Source of the DNA: Paenibacillus radicis (ex Gao et al. 2016)
GTDB lineage: Bacteria > Bacillota > Bacilli > Paenibacillales > Paenibacillaceae
NCBI RefSeq assembly: GCF_014641555.1
Contig: NZ_BMHY01000018.1
Coordinates: 25,218 to 89,217, forward strand
Direction of reading: 5' to 3'
Length of the DNA stretch: 64,000 bases
Part shown: positions 25,286-32,539 of the stretch, in pieces
How the letters are laid out: the number at the start of each line of letters is the position of its first letter
Numbering within the stretch: position 1 is the stretch's first letter
Made by a program: the position numbers and the translations under genes
Notes under the pieces: generated by a model
Database searches by the model: none
Seen by the model: the letters and a program-made list of their open reading frames with translations, nothing else
What the model was told of the DNA's origin: nothing

Positions 25286-25692
25286 GTCTGTCCTAATTGG
25301 TTTTGGGGTTGGCTGTTTTGCGCGTTTTGGTTGAGCTTAATGGGTCTGTTTTGAGCGGATGGAGAAGCAGATTCGTTAGCAGTGCGCGGTGTGGAGTTGC
25401 ATGACATTGGACGACCACAGCTGGGGAAACTGTTTTCGCTAAATGAAGGTCCTATTGCCGTTTGGGTATGGCTTCTGCAGGTTAGCGAAGCAGGCTCGCT
25501 AAATAACGAACCAATCTTCGCTAATGAGGCTTGATATGTGGTCGAAGTATGGGATAGCGAACCAAACTTCGCAATTCACGAACCTAGGTTCTCGAGTAGC
25601 GAAGAAAGGTTCGCTAATGATATGTGTGGTGGTTGCTCACATGGTCTAGAGCGAACTTGCCTTCGTTATTTTGCGAAGGTGGTTCGCTTTTT
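25286..25692. repeat. Structured intergenic repeat unit, copy B
   Basis: Second tandem unit. Its 3' half (about 25483-25690) matches copy A with roughly a dozen differences in about 205 bases; the 5' half is more diverged. In the long stem (25555-25616) one changed position is compensated (T-A becomes C-G), one is kept as a wobble and one is broken. The closing hairpin GAGCGAAC/GTTCGCTT (25649-25689) is followed by T. The function is unknown. Confidence 0.8.
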
Positions 25693-25839
25693 AGGTTTCA
25701 CTTCCTAGTCCCACTAGTTTGGTTTAAGTGATTTGTTCTTTAGGGTTTCGCCCCCTGACCTGACATTGGTTTAGTTTTGGGCTCACTCTTTTAGGTTCCA
25801 CGCCCCGGCCAGACGTTAGTTGGTTCAGGAGGATTATTC
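25689..25839. repeat. Three degenerate ~50-bp tandem units
   Basis: Segments 25689-25738, 25739-25788 and 25789-25839 each begin TTTAGG, continue with a TTTCAC/TTTCGC/TTCCAC-like pyrimidine stretch, then a TAGTTTGGTT-like core, and end with TTGTTC, TCACTC or TTATTC. A related stretch starts at 25268 in front of copy B. They look like decayed tandem copies and carry no gene. Confidence 0.5.
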
Positions 25840-25871
25840 TTTTTTTAGTTAGTTTGAGTAGGGACACATGG

Positions 25872-27083
25872 CTAGGATGGCAGGTTTGCTGCAAAAGTTC
25901 GTACCACTTGTTCCGCAGTCTGCTCCAGCAGCTCAGCCGTTCGCGACATGGCTTCCTCCAGCGTCATTGGGCCGTTTATGATGCTGTGGGCGCTCACGAT
26001 GCCTGCATCGTACAGCGGCTCAATGCCCGCGCCGACCGATCCGGCCAGTGCAATGGCCGGAATACCCAGCCGCCTCGCTTCATGCGCCACGCCCATAGGC
26101 GCTTTTCCAGCGGCGGTCTGGCCGTCAATCCGGCCTTCGCCGACCAATACGAGCGCCGCCCCGTCAAGCCGGCGGCGAAGCCCCGCATAGTCCATGACGA
26201 CGTCGATGCCGCGTCTTGCTGCTGCGGGGAAGAAGGCGAGGAACGCGCCGCCTAGACCGCCGGCCGCTCCCGCGCCGGGAAGCTCGTGCAAGCTGACGCC
26301 GGTTTTCCCGGCGATCCGATCAGCCCAAGCGGTCATGCCCTCCTCGAGTTGCCGAACCATGGCTGGGTCGGCTCCTTTTTGCGGGCCAAATACTTGCGAT
26401 GCGCCGCTCGGACCGACAAAAGGACTGCCAACGTCAGTGGCGATAATGAAGGTGGATTCGGCAATACGTGAATCCCATTCACTGTCATCAATGGCGGCGA
26501 TATCGATTAATCTGCCGCCTCCAATTCCAGGTGCCAAGGGCTTGCCCTCTCGATCCAGCAGCTTCATACCAAGCGCTTGCAGCATGCCTGCGCCACCGTC
26601 ATTCGTCGCGCTGCCGCCAAGCGCCAGTATGAAACGACGGCAGCCGTCGTCGAGTGCGCGTTGCAGCAGTTGCCCTGTGCCATAGGTAGAAGCGAGCAAC
26701 GGGTTACGCTCATCGAGCTGCACAAGGGTCAAACCGGACGCTTCAGCCATTTCGATAACAGCTGTGTCACCAACCTTCGCATTATGTCGGGTGAGGGCAG
26801 TTTCTGGTTCCGGCCAATCCTCGGTCTGCCGACCAGCATCCCCCAGCCGCCCATAAGCGGCGCGCACAGGCTTGCCCATTGGGCCGAGCACCTGGGCTTC
26901 CACGCGCTCTCCGCCGGTTGCGGCAAGCAGGCAGCTGAGCGTACCTTCGCCGCCGTCGGCGACGGGCGCTTCCACAACGTCCGCGTGCGGCAAGGCGCGC
27001 CTTACGCCGCGGGCGATGGCGGCTGCGGCTTCAACGGCGGACAGGCTGCCTTTGAAGGAGTCGGGTGCAACTATGATTTTCAT
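25872..27083 (-). CDS. glxK: Glycerate kinase, GlxK/GarK family
   Basis: 403 residues, slightly longer than the usual 370-380. It phosphorylates D-glycerate to phosphoglycerate in glyoxylate/glycerate use. Family motifs: MKIIVAPDSFKGSLSA at the start, PVADGGEGTL, ALGGSATNDGGAGMLQALG, ATDVGSPFVG, and GEGRIDGQTAAGKAPMGVA near the end. An extra stretch near residues 78-100 (GDAGRQTEDWPEPETALTRH) accounts for the added length. AAAGGCGGTG lies about 7 bases before the ATG. It is transcribed toward the repeat block and is divergent from yabN. Confidence 0.92.
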   Translation of the reverse strand: MKIIVAPDSFKGSLSAVEAAAAIARGVRRALPHADVVEAPVADGGEGTLSCLLAATGGERVEAQVLGPMGKPVRAAYGRLGDAGRQTEDWPEPETALTRHNAKVGDTAVIEMAEASGLTLVQLDERNPLLASTYGTGQLLQRALDDGCRRFILALGGSATNDGGAGMLQALGMKLLDREGKPLAPGIGGGRLIDIAAIDDSEWDSRIAESTFIIATDVGSPFVGPSGASQVFGPQKGADPAMVRQLEEGMTAWADRIAGKTGVSLHELPGAGAAGGLGGAFLAFFPAAARRGIDVVMDYAGLRRRLDGAALVLVGEGRIDGQTAAGKAPMGVAHEARRLGIPAIALAGSVGAGIEPLYDAGIVSAHSIINGPMTLEEAMSRTAELLEQTAEQVVRTFAANLPS

Positions 27084-27211
27084 CGGGGGACACCGCCTTT
27101 TCTCGCATTTTTGTTTGGGTTATGTTATTCTCAGTATTCCAAATTTAGAGTTGGGCCGCAAGCAATGGTATACTACCTGTAGCGTAATTTTGCCATTAGG
27201 CAAGGAGGAGT

Positions 27212-28693
27212 ATGACATTGACACATTCGATTACGGTCGTCGGCCTCGGTTCCGGCGATTCCGATCAATTGACGTTAGGCGTATGGCGCCGGCTGCAGTC
27301 CGCTGAGCGTCTTTATGTACGCACGGAGCATCATCCGGTAATGGCGCTGCTGCAGGAGGAGAAGCTAGCCTTCACCTCCTTCGACAGCGTGTATGAACAG
27401 CATGAAACGTTCCCTGAGGTGTACGAAGCGATTGCTCAGCAGCTAATCGACGAAGCAAGCGCCGGCGGATCGGTGCTTTACGCCGTTCCCGGCCACCCGA
27501 TGGTGGCTGAACGCACGGTGCAGCTGCTCCGCGAGCGCTGTCCGCAAGCTGGCATAGTGCTTGAGATCATCGGCGGCGAAAGCTTCCTGGATCAAGCTTT
27601 CGTCCGGCTGGGCTTCGATCCGATCGAAGGCTTCGCCTTGCTTGATGCCGCCGAGCTGCAAGCTTCTCAGCTTCAGCCGCGCGTTCATACGCTTATAGGC
27701 CAGGTTTATGATGCTTTCACCGCCTCCGATGTGAAGCTCGCACTGATGGAGCGTTACCCCGATGATTTCGAAGTTGTAGTGGGTCACGCACTAGGTGTGG
27801 CGGGGGAAGAGACAATCGTTAAGGTCCCGCTCTATGAATTGGACCGGACCGAAGGCTTCGGCAATCTGTCGCTGATCTGGGTGCCGCGCACGGAGCAAGA
27901 TACCGTGCTCAACCGCTCCTTTGACCGGCTGCATGAGATTGTTGCTATTCTTCGCAGTCCGGAAGGCTGTCCTTGGGATCGCGAGCAAACGCATCAATCG
28001 ATCCGCAAAAACTTTATCGAGGAGCTTTACGAAGCGCTCGAAGCTATTGATAACGACGATCCAGACGGTATGCGCGAGGAGTTTGGCGACGTTGTTCTGC
28101 AAGTGATGCTGCACAGCCAGATGGAGGAGGAGAACGGAGCGTTCTCCGTCTATGACGTTATAGAGTCATTGAACGAGAAGCTGATTTTCCGTCATCCGCA
28201 TGTATTTGGCGACCGGGATGCCAACAACGCCGATGAGGCGCTTGGCAACTGGGAACAGATGAAGGCGGAGGAGAAGAAGCGCAACGGCTCAGATCAGGTC
28301 CGCAAGTCTCAGCTTGACGGCATACCTGCCGATCTGCCAGCGCTGATGAAAGCTTACGCGCTGCAGAAGAAAGCTGCGAAGGTAGGATTTGACTGGGACG
28401 AGCTTGGCCCGGTGCTCAGCAAAGTGGAAGAAGAGCTGGCGGAGCTGCGCGAAGCGGTCGGCACAGGCGACGCGGAGGAGCAGGCTGGCGAGCTTGGCGA
28501 TCTGCTTTTTGCCGTGGTGAATGCTTCCCGTTTCATCAAGGCTGATCCGGAAGAGGCACTCTCCCGCACGAATGCGAAGTTTAAGAAACGATTCTCGTAT
28601 ATTGAGGAGCAGCTTCGTATAAACGGCAAAACTTTTGACCAGACTGATCTAACAGAAATGGATCGCTGGTGGGAAGAGGCGAAGCGACAATAG
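27212..28693 (+). CDS. mazG: YabN: tetrapyrrole-methylase-like plus MazG pyrophosphohydrolase
   Basis: 493 residues with two parts. Residues 1 to about 225 form an SAM-dependent tetrapyrrole methylase-type domain (ITVVGLGSGDSDQLTLGV, VLYAVPGHPMVAERTV). Two tandem MazG NTP-pyrophosphohydrolase repeats follow (CPWDREQTHQSIRKNFIEELYEALEAI, EEFGDVVLQVMLHSQMEEE; later KVEEELAELREAV, ELGDLLFAVVNASRFI). MazG removes aberrant nucleotides. AAGGAGGAG precedes the ATG. In B. subtilis yabM lies between spoVT and yabN; here yabM is absent and other genes fill the interval. Confidence 0.95.
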   Translation: MTLTHSITVVGLGSGDSDQLTLGVWRRLQSAERLYVRTEHHPVMALLQEEKLAFTSFDSVYEQHETFPEVYEAIAQQLIDEASAGGSVLYAVPGHPMVAERTVQLLRERCPQAGIVLEIIGGESFLDQAFVRLGFDPIEGFALLDAAELQASQLQPRVHTLIGQVYDAFTASDVKLALMERYPDDFEVVVGHALGVAGEETIVKVPLYELDRTEGFGNLSLIWVPRTEQDTVLNRSFDRLHEIVAILRSPEGCPWDREQTHQSIRKNFIEELYEALEAIDNDDPDGMREEFGDVVLQVMLHSQMEEENGAFSVYDVIESLNEKLIFRHPHVFGDRDANNADEALGNWEQMKAEEKKRNGSDQVRKSQLDGIPADLPALMKAYALQKKAAKVGFDWDELGPVLSKVEEELAELREAVGTGDAEEQAGELGDLLFAVVNASRFIKADPEEALSRTNAKFKKRFSYIEEQLRINGKTFDQTDLTEMDRWWEEAKRQ

Positions 28694-28903
28694 CAGTCGT
28701 TATTCGTCAACAATCGAAGTTTTCCGCTACGATTCGGTAAAAAATTTTTAATAACAGCAGGATTTCTTGCAGCCGAGCAGAATATGTATTCTTCGTATAA
28801 AGGATTTAACAGTAAAAATTACCACTCAGATGATAGACGGCCTAGCTTATGCCGACAGCCGAAAGTGAACTGAGGGCAATTTCAAATTAGGAGGATTTTA
28901 ATA

Positions 28904-29176
28904 ATGAACAAAACAGACCTGATCAACAACATTGCAACAAAAAGCGGTTTGACTAAACGTGACGTAGAAGCCGTACTGAACGGTTTTCTGGGTGAAGTAA
29001 CTGACGCTCTTGCCGGTGGAGATAAAGTACAACTGATCGGCTTCGGTACTTTCGAAACTCGCAAACGCTCCGGCCGCGTGGGCCGCAACCCGCAAACGGG
29101 TAAAGAAATCACGATTCCAGAATCCAAAGTTCCTGCTTTCAAAGCAGGCAACAAACTTAAGGACGCTATTAAGTAG
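28904..29176 (+). CDS. hup: HU family nucleoid protein
   Basis: 90 residues, the canonical HU length. It begins MNKTDLINNIATKSGLTKRDVEAVLN. The DNA-binding arm contains GFGTFETRKRSGRVGRNPQTGKEI, and the end PAFKAGNKLKDAI is typical. It bends and compacts DNA as a dimer. TAGGAGG stands 9 bases before the ATG. Codon use is strongly biased, as in highly expressed genes. rqcP starts 4 bases after the stop. Confidence 0.98.
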   Translation: MNKTDLINNIATKSGLTKRDVEAVLNGFLGEVTDALAGGDKVQLIGFGTFETRKRSGRVGRNPQTGKEITIPESKVPAFKAGNKLKDAIK

Positions 29177-29179
29177 TTC

Positions 29180-29458
29180 ATGAGATTGGATAAATTTCTC
29201 AAAGTGTCCCGGTTGATCAAGCGGCGTACAGTCGCGAAGGATGTGTCCGAGCAAGGACGCGTCTGGATCAACGGCCGCGAAGCGAAAGCGAGCAGCACCG
29301 TTAAGGTTGGGGACGAGCTCACAATTCAGTACGGTCAGAAGAACGTAACCGTTCGAGTAGAACGGATTGCGGATACGACTCGTAAGGATGAAGCCGGTGA
29401 GCTTTACACGCTAGTGAGAGAAGAGCAGCGCCCGCGCGAGAACGATCTCGGCTGGTAG
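29180..29458 (+). CDS. rqcP: S4-domain ribosome quality control protein RqcP
   Basis: 92 residues, the former YabO. The S4 RNA-binding fold is visible as MRLDKFLKVSRLIKRRTVAKDVSEQGRVWINGREAKASSTVKVGD. RqcP works with RqcH on obstructed 50S subunits, keeping the P-site tRNA in place during alanine tailing. There is no strong Shine-Dalgarno, and only 4 bases separate it from the HU stop, so coupled translation is likely. A terminator follows. Confidence 0.95.
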   Translation: MRLDKFLKVSRLIKRRTVAKDVSEQGRVWINGREAKASSTVKVGDELTIQYGQKNVTVRVERIADTTRKDEAGELYTLVREEQRPRENDLGW

Positions 29459-29466
29459 CTGGAAGG

Positions 29467-29504
29467 GCTGTTCCGCAAGCTTAGGCTTGCCGGGCAGCTT
29501 TTTT
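29467..29504 (+). terminator. Terminator after rqcP
   Basis: GCTGTTCCGCAAGC pairs imperfectly with GCTTGCCGGGCAGC, followed by six T. Confidence 0.75.
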
Positions 29505-29535
29505 GCTTTTTACCAAGCATAGGGAGGGAATAAGA

Positions 29536-30126
29536 ATGGCATTGACGAGAATGGGCTGGATCCGGCACGGAAGCACGGCATGGAATAAAGAGGGGCGGGC
29601 GCAAGGGCAGTCCGACATTCCTCTTGATGAAGAGGGCGTGCAGCAGGCAGAACGTCTGGCCGAGCGGCTTAGCGGGGAGAAGTGGGATGTGATCTATTCC
29701 AGCGACTTGATGCGGGCGCGTGCTACAGCGGAGGCAGTGGCAAGGCGGCTGCAGCTCGGCGAAGTTAAACTCGACGAACGGCTGCGCGAAGCGAACGGCG
29801 GACAAACCGAAGGGACCACAGAGGCGGAACGGATCCAGAAGTGGGGCGACAACTGGCGAGAGCTGGAGCTGGACCGGGAGACAAGAGAATCGTTGCTGGA
29901 GAGGGCGACAGCGGTGCTTGATGAAATCGCAGAACGCCATCCGGGGCAAAATGTGCTCGTCGTCAGTCACGGCGCTCTAATCGGCCGGGCAATGGAGACG
30001 TGGATTCCAGAAGCGTATACCGGCGAGTCGCTCGTCAATACATCCATCACGACAATTTGCAAGAATGATGAGGATCAAGCAGGCTGGGCATGTGAGCTGT
30101 TCAATTGTTCCCGGCACTTGGACTAA
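29536..30126 (+). CDS. Histidine phosphatase (phosphoglycerate mutase-like)
   Basis: 196 residues. Catalytic RHG motif in GWIRHGSTAWNKEGRAQGQSDIPL and the second His in VLVVSHGALIG place it in the two-His phosphatase superfamily. Members include phosphoglycerate mutases, CobC and broad phosphatases; the substrate cannot be assigned. ATG 29536 follows AGGGAGGGAA. It is not part of the B. subtilis order at this point, sitting between rqcP and yabP. Confidence 0.9.
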   Translation: MALTRMGWIRHGSTAWNKEGRAQGQSDIPLDEEGVQQAERLAERLSGEKWDVIYSSDLMRARATAEAVARRLQLGEVKLDERLREANGGQTEGTTEAERIQKWGDNWRELELDRETRESLLERATAVLDEIAERHPGQNVLVVSHGALIGRAMETWIPEAYTGESLVNTSITTICKNDEDQAGWACELFNCSRHLD

Positions 30127-30230
30127 ACCATGCTAATCTAGCAAAAATAGTTCTAACGGTTGTCCCTTGTTCATAGGCTAGTCTCAAGCAATGTTTCGAA
30201 GCTTTCGAAGCGGATGGAGGGACAAGTCGA

Positions 30231-30515
30231 ATGAGTGATCAAGTCAAAGGGCAGAAGCGTCAGGAAGTAAAGATGCTGAACCGCAAGCTGCTTGAATTAA
30301 CCGGCGTATTGAACGTAGAAAGCTTCGACAGCGAGGAGTTTTTGCTGGAGACGGAGCTTGGTTTTCTGACGATTAAAGGGCAAAACCTGCATATTAAGCA
30401 TCTCAACCTGGAACAAGGTCTTGTGGCTATCGAAGGATACGTCCATTCACTCGCCTATTTGGACGGAGCCGGCACCTCGAAATCCAAGGGTCTTTTCGGG
30501 AAGCTGTTTAAGTGA
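30231..30515 (+). CDS. yabP: Sporulation protein YabP
   Basis: 94 residues, with KMLNRKLLELTGVLNVESFDSEEFLLETELGFLTIKGQNLHIKHLNLEQGLVAIEGYV-type sequence of the YabP/YqfC family. These proteins are needed for spore cortex formation and are made in the mother cell. GGAGGGA lies about 10 bases before the ATG. Its stop overlaps the yabQ start (GTGA), so both are coupled. Confidence 0.95.
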   Translation: MSDQVKGQKRQEVKMLNRKLLELTGVLNVESFDSEEFLLETELGFLTIKGQNLHIKHLNLEQGLVAIEGYVHSLAYLDGAGTSKSKGLFGKLFK

Positions 30516-31123
30516 CGTTAAGCATGCAATGGTTCACCATGGCGATGATGCTGCTCTCCGGCATTGGCATGGGGGCGGTGTTCGACGGCTATCGAGTCGT
30601 ATCGAACGAGCTGCGCTTTCCGAAGTGGTGGCTTCCTGTTCTCGACATGGTGTACTGGCTGGCCGCGGCTCTTATTATCTTCCGTGTCTTGTACGCCAGC
30701 AACTACGGCGAGGTGCGGGCGTATGTGTTTGTTGGCTTGCTTATAGGTGTTCTGAGCTATTATTGGCTCTTGAGCAAAGCGGTCATTGCCATCGTGAAGT
30801 GGGTGATCGAGACCGTTCGCAAGCTCATCCTGTTTGTGCTCAAATGCTTGGATCTGCTTATTGTGAAGCCGATTATTCTGCTGTACAAGCTCGTCAAGGC
30901 AATTGTTGGAATTGGGACTGCGATCACTATTTTCCTATTCAAAATTGTGTTACAATTACTTCGTCCATTTTGGCTTTTGCTTCGCTGGATGCTTGGTCCG
31001 CTTATTCGTCCGCTGGGACGCTGGCTGGGACCGATCGTTGAAAGCTGGCAAATTCCAGCGAGATGGAAGGAAATTCGGGTACGATTAACGAATGTATGGA
31101 AAAGATGGTTCAAGCGGGAGTGA
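30512..31123 (+). CDS. yabQ: Sporulation membrane protein YabQ
   Basis: 203 residues, several N-terminal hydrophobic segments and a basic C-terminal tail. The GTG start is chosen because the product begins MTLSMQWFTM, close to the family start, and because it overlaps the yabP stop. YabQ localises to the outer forespore membrane region and is required for cortex assembly. C-terminal length is greater than in some homologues. Confidence 0.92.
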   Translation: MTLSMQWFTMAMMLLSGIGMGAVFDGYRVVSNELRFPKWWLPVLDMVYWLAAALIIFRVLYASNYGEVRAYVFVGLLIGVLSYYWLLSKAVIAIVKWVIETVRKLILFVLKCLDLLIVKPIILLYKLVKAIVGIGTAITIFLFKIVLQLLRPFWLLLRWMLGPLIRPLGRWLGPIVESWQIPARWKEIRVRLTNVWKRWFKRE

Positions 31124-31167
31124 TGGCCTCAAGCTTTTCGGACCGACCTGAAGGAGGGTGTAAGCAA

Positions 31168-31482
31168 ATGGCAACAGCCGCAGCGACGGGCAAGACGATA
31201 ATCAGCGCCGGTTCCAGACGCCGTATTCGGATCTGGGGGATGGCCTGTGTTCTATTTATGTGCTGGGCAGCTTATACTTTCATAGGGCAATGGAACGAGC
31301 AGAAGGTGATGGAGACGAAGCTTTCCGCGGCCCAGAAGCAATTGGAAGAAACGACTGTGCAGACAAAAGGGCTTCAGCAGCAAATCGAACGGCTGAACGA
31401 TCCTGAATATATTGAACAACTCGCAACAAAGGATCAAGGGATGGTTAAGGACGGCGAACGGCAGATTCAAGTCGTCAAGTAG
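31168..31482 (+). CDS. divIC: Septum formation initiator DivIC
   Basis: 104 residues of the FtsB/DivIC family. A short cytoplasmic lead and one membrane helix (GMACVLFMCWAAYTFI) are followed by an extracytoplasmic coiled coil (KLSAAQKQLEETTVQTKGLQQQIERLNDPEYIEQLA). It joins DivIB and FtsL in the divisome. AAGGAGGG lies about 8 bases before ATG 31168; the frame is open upstream, but that part overlaps yabQ and is unlike the family. Confidence 0.93.
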   Translation: MATAAATGKTIISAGSRRRIRIWGMACVLFMCWAAYTFIGQWNEQKVMETKLSAAQKQLEETTVQTKGLQQQIERLNDPEYIEQLATKDQGMVKDGERQIQVVK

Positions 31483-31525
31483 AGCGTCTGTATCGAAATA
31501 GACGCTGTAAACGGGTGAACGTCTG

Positions 31526-31555
31526 TTGACCTGCCTTCAACCGTTCGGTTATAAT
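31526..31555 (+). promoter_or_regulatory. Sigma-A promoter before yabR
   Basis: TTGACC (31526-31531) and TATAAT (31550-31555) with an 18-bp spacer, 50 bases before the gene. It gives yabR a transcript independent of the sporulation genes upstream. Confidence 0.75.
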
Positions 31556-31605
31556 CACGGTGTGAGGCTAATTAGCAAATATCTTAGGGAGGAACATTTT
31601 ATTTT

Positions 31606-32112
31606 ATGGCAATTGAAGTGGGCGCCAAGTTAGAGGGCAAAGTGACAGGCATTACGCATTTCGGGGCATTCGTCGATTTGTCGGGAGGTGTCACAGGGCT
31701 CGTTCACATCTCGGAGATTGCCGATAATTACGTCAAAGACGTGAAGGATCACCTGAAAATTGATGACATCGTCAAAGTTAAAGTGATCAACGTCGATAAA
31801 GACGGTAAAATCGGACTTTCCATTAAACAGGCAGTTGACCGGCCGGAGGGCCAACAACCGCCGCAACGCGAACCGCGTCCAAGTGGTGGAGGCGGCGGAG
31901 AACGTTTCAACCGCGGTGGCGGAGGCGGCGGCGGCGGGCAAGATCGAGGCGGACGTCCCTTCAATAAGCCATCTTCTGGCAGACCGTCTTACGGAAAACC
32001 GTCATTCGAAGATAAAATGTCGCGCTTCTTGAAGGATAGCGAAGAGCGCATCTCTTCCTTGAAGAAAAACACCGAAGGCAAACGCGGCGGACGCGGAGCT
32101 AAACGGGTATAG
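31606..32112 (+). CDS. yabR: S1-domain RNA-binding protein YabR with Gly/Arg-rich insert
   Basis: 168 residues. The S1 RNA-binding domain is residues 1-75 (GAKLEGKVTGITHFGAFVDLSGGVTGLVHISEIADNYV, VINVDKDGKIGLSIKQ). Then comes a low-complexity region with runs of Gly and RGG-like motifs (about 86-128), and a basic C-terminal tail. B. subtilis YabR is about 128 residues, so the Gly-rich insert makes this one longer. RGG-like segments usually add nonspecific RNA binding. AGGGAGGAA lies upstream at a rather long 11-12 bases. Confidence 0.93.
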   Translation: MAIEVGAKLEGKVTGITHFGAFVDLSGGVTGLVHISEIADNYVKDVKDHLKIDDIVKVKVINVDKDGKIGLSIKQAVDRPEGQQPPQREPRPSGGGGGERFNRGGGGGGGGQDRGGRPFNKPSSGRPSYGKPSFEDKMSRFLKDSEERISSLKKNTEGKRGGRGAKRV

Positions 32113-32139
32113 ATCGGTTTTTTATACAATTCTTTGGAA

Positions 32140-32168
32140 AGCAGAACCCGTGTGGTTCTGCTTTTTTA
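32140..32168 (+). terminator. Terminator after yabR
   Basis: AGCAGAACC pairs with GGTTCTGCT around a short loop, followed by six T. The gap from here to spoIIE contains no clear gene apart from doubtful short frames; the spoIIE promoter is at its end. Confidence 0.85.
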
Positions 32169-32417
32169 CTGTCTTCAAGGACGTTGCGGTATGAGTTTGG
32201 CAGAATTAGAGCTGCGAGAATGGATGATTTGGAAAAATTTTCTGCGCAACTTCGTCATTACCGACAGCGTGAAGTCATCATTCGCCAATGAAAAAGAGGC
32301 GCCATCGACGGTTTTTGTTGAAGCAGGCCAGAGGCCGATAGGCAGGTAAGACTGCTTAACTCCGCGCGGGGCAAGCGTTTCCACACAGGCGACAAGCGCT
32401 GCGCGGGTAGACCATTT

Positions 32418-32484
32418 TGTCGGAAAAAACTTTTGGACAGACTACGTTAAACTGACAAACTTCATACGGACAACCTCCTATAAT
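32418..32484 (+). promoter_or_regulatory. Spo0A-type spoIIE promoter
   Basis: CTGACA (32452-32457) and TATAAT (32479-32484) are spaced 21 bp, too wide for an ordinary sigma-A promoter. This is the unusual spacing known for the Spo0A-activated spoIIE promoter of B. subtilis. Two 6-of-7 matches to the 0A box TGTCGAA lie just upstream: TGTCGGA (32418-32424) and TTGGACA read in reverse (32433-32439). This supports control by Spo0A~P at entry into sporulation. Confidence 0.65.
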
Positions 32485-32539
32485 GAGAAACACAATAAAG
32501 TCGGAATGGTGGTGTCGGGAAGTGAACAAGGAGAACGTA

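Noticed and set aside
24980..25354. A 124-codon plus-strand frame inside the repeat block
   Set aside because: It is not preserved in the second copy, lacks a ribosome site and crosses the hairpin arms; composition is not protein-like.
24811..25692. Possible CRISPR array
   Set aside because: There are two long, imperfect units with internal palindromes, not short identical repeats with unique spacers, and no cas gene is present.
32483..32485. ATG as spoIIE start
   Set aside because: It overlaps the -10 element TATAAT (32479-32484) and has no Shine-Dalgarno, whereas GTG 32540 has AAGGAG at 6 bases.
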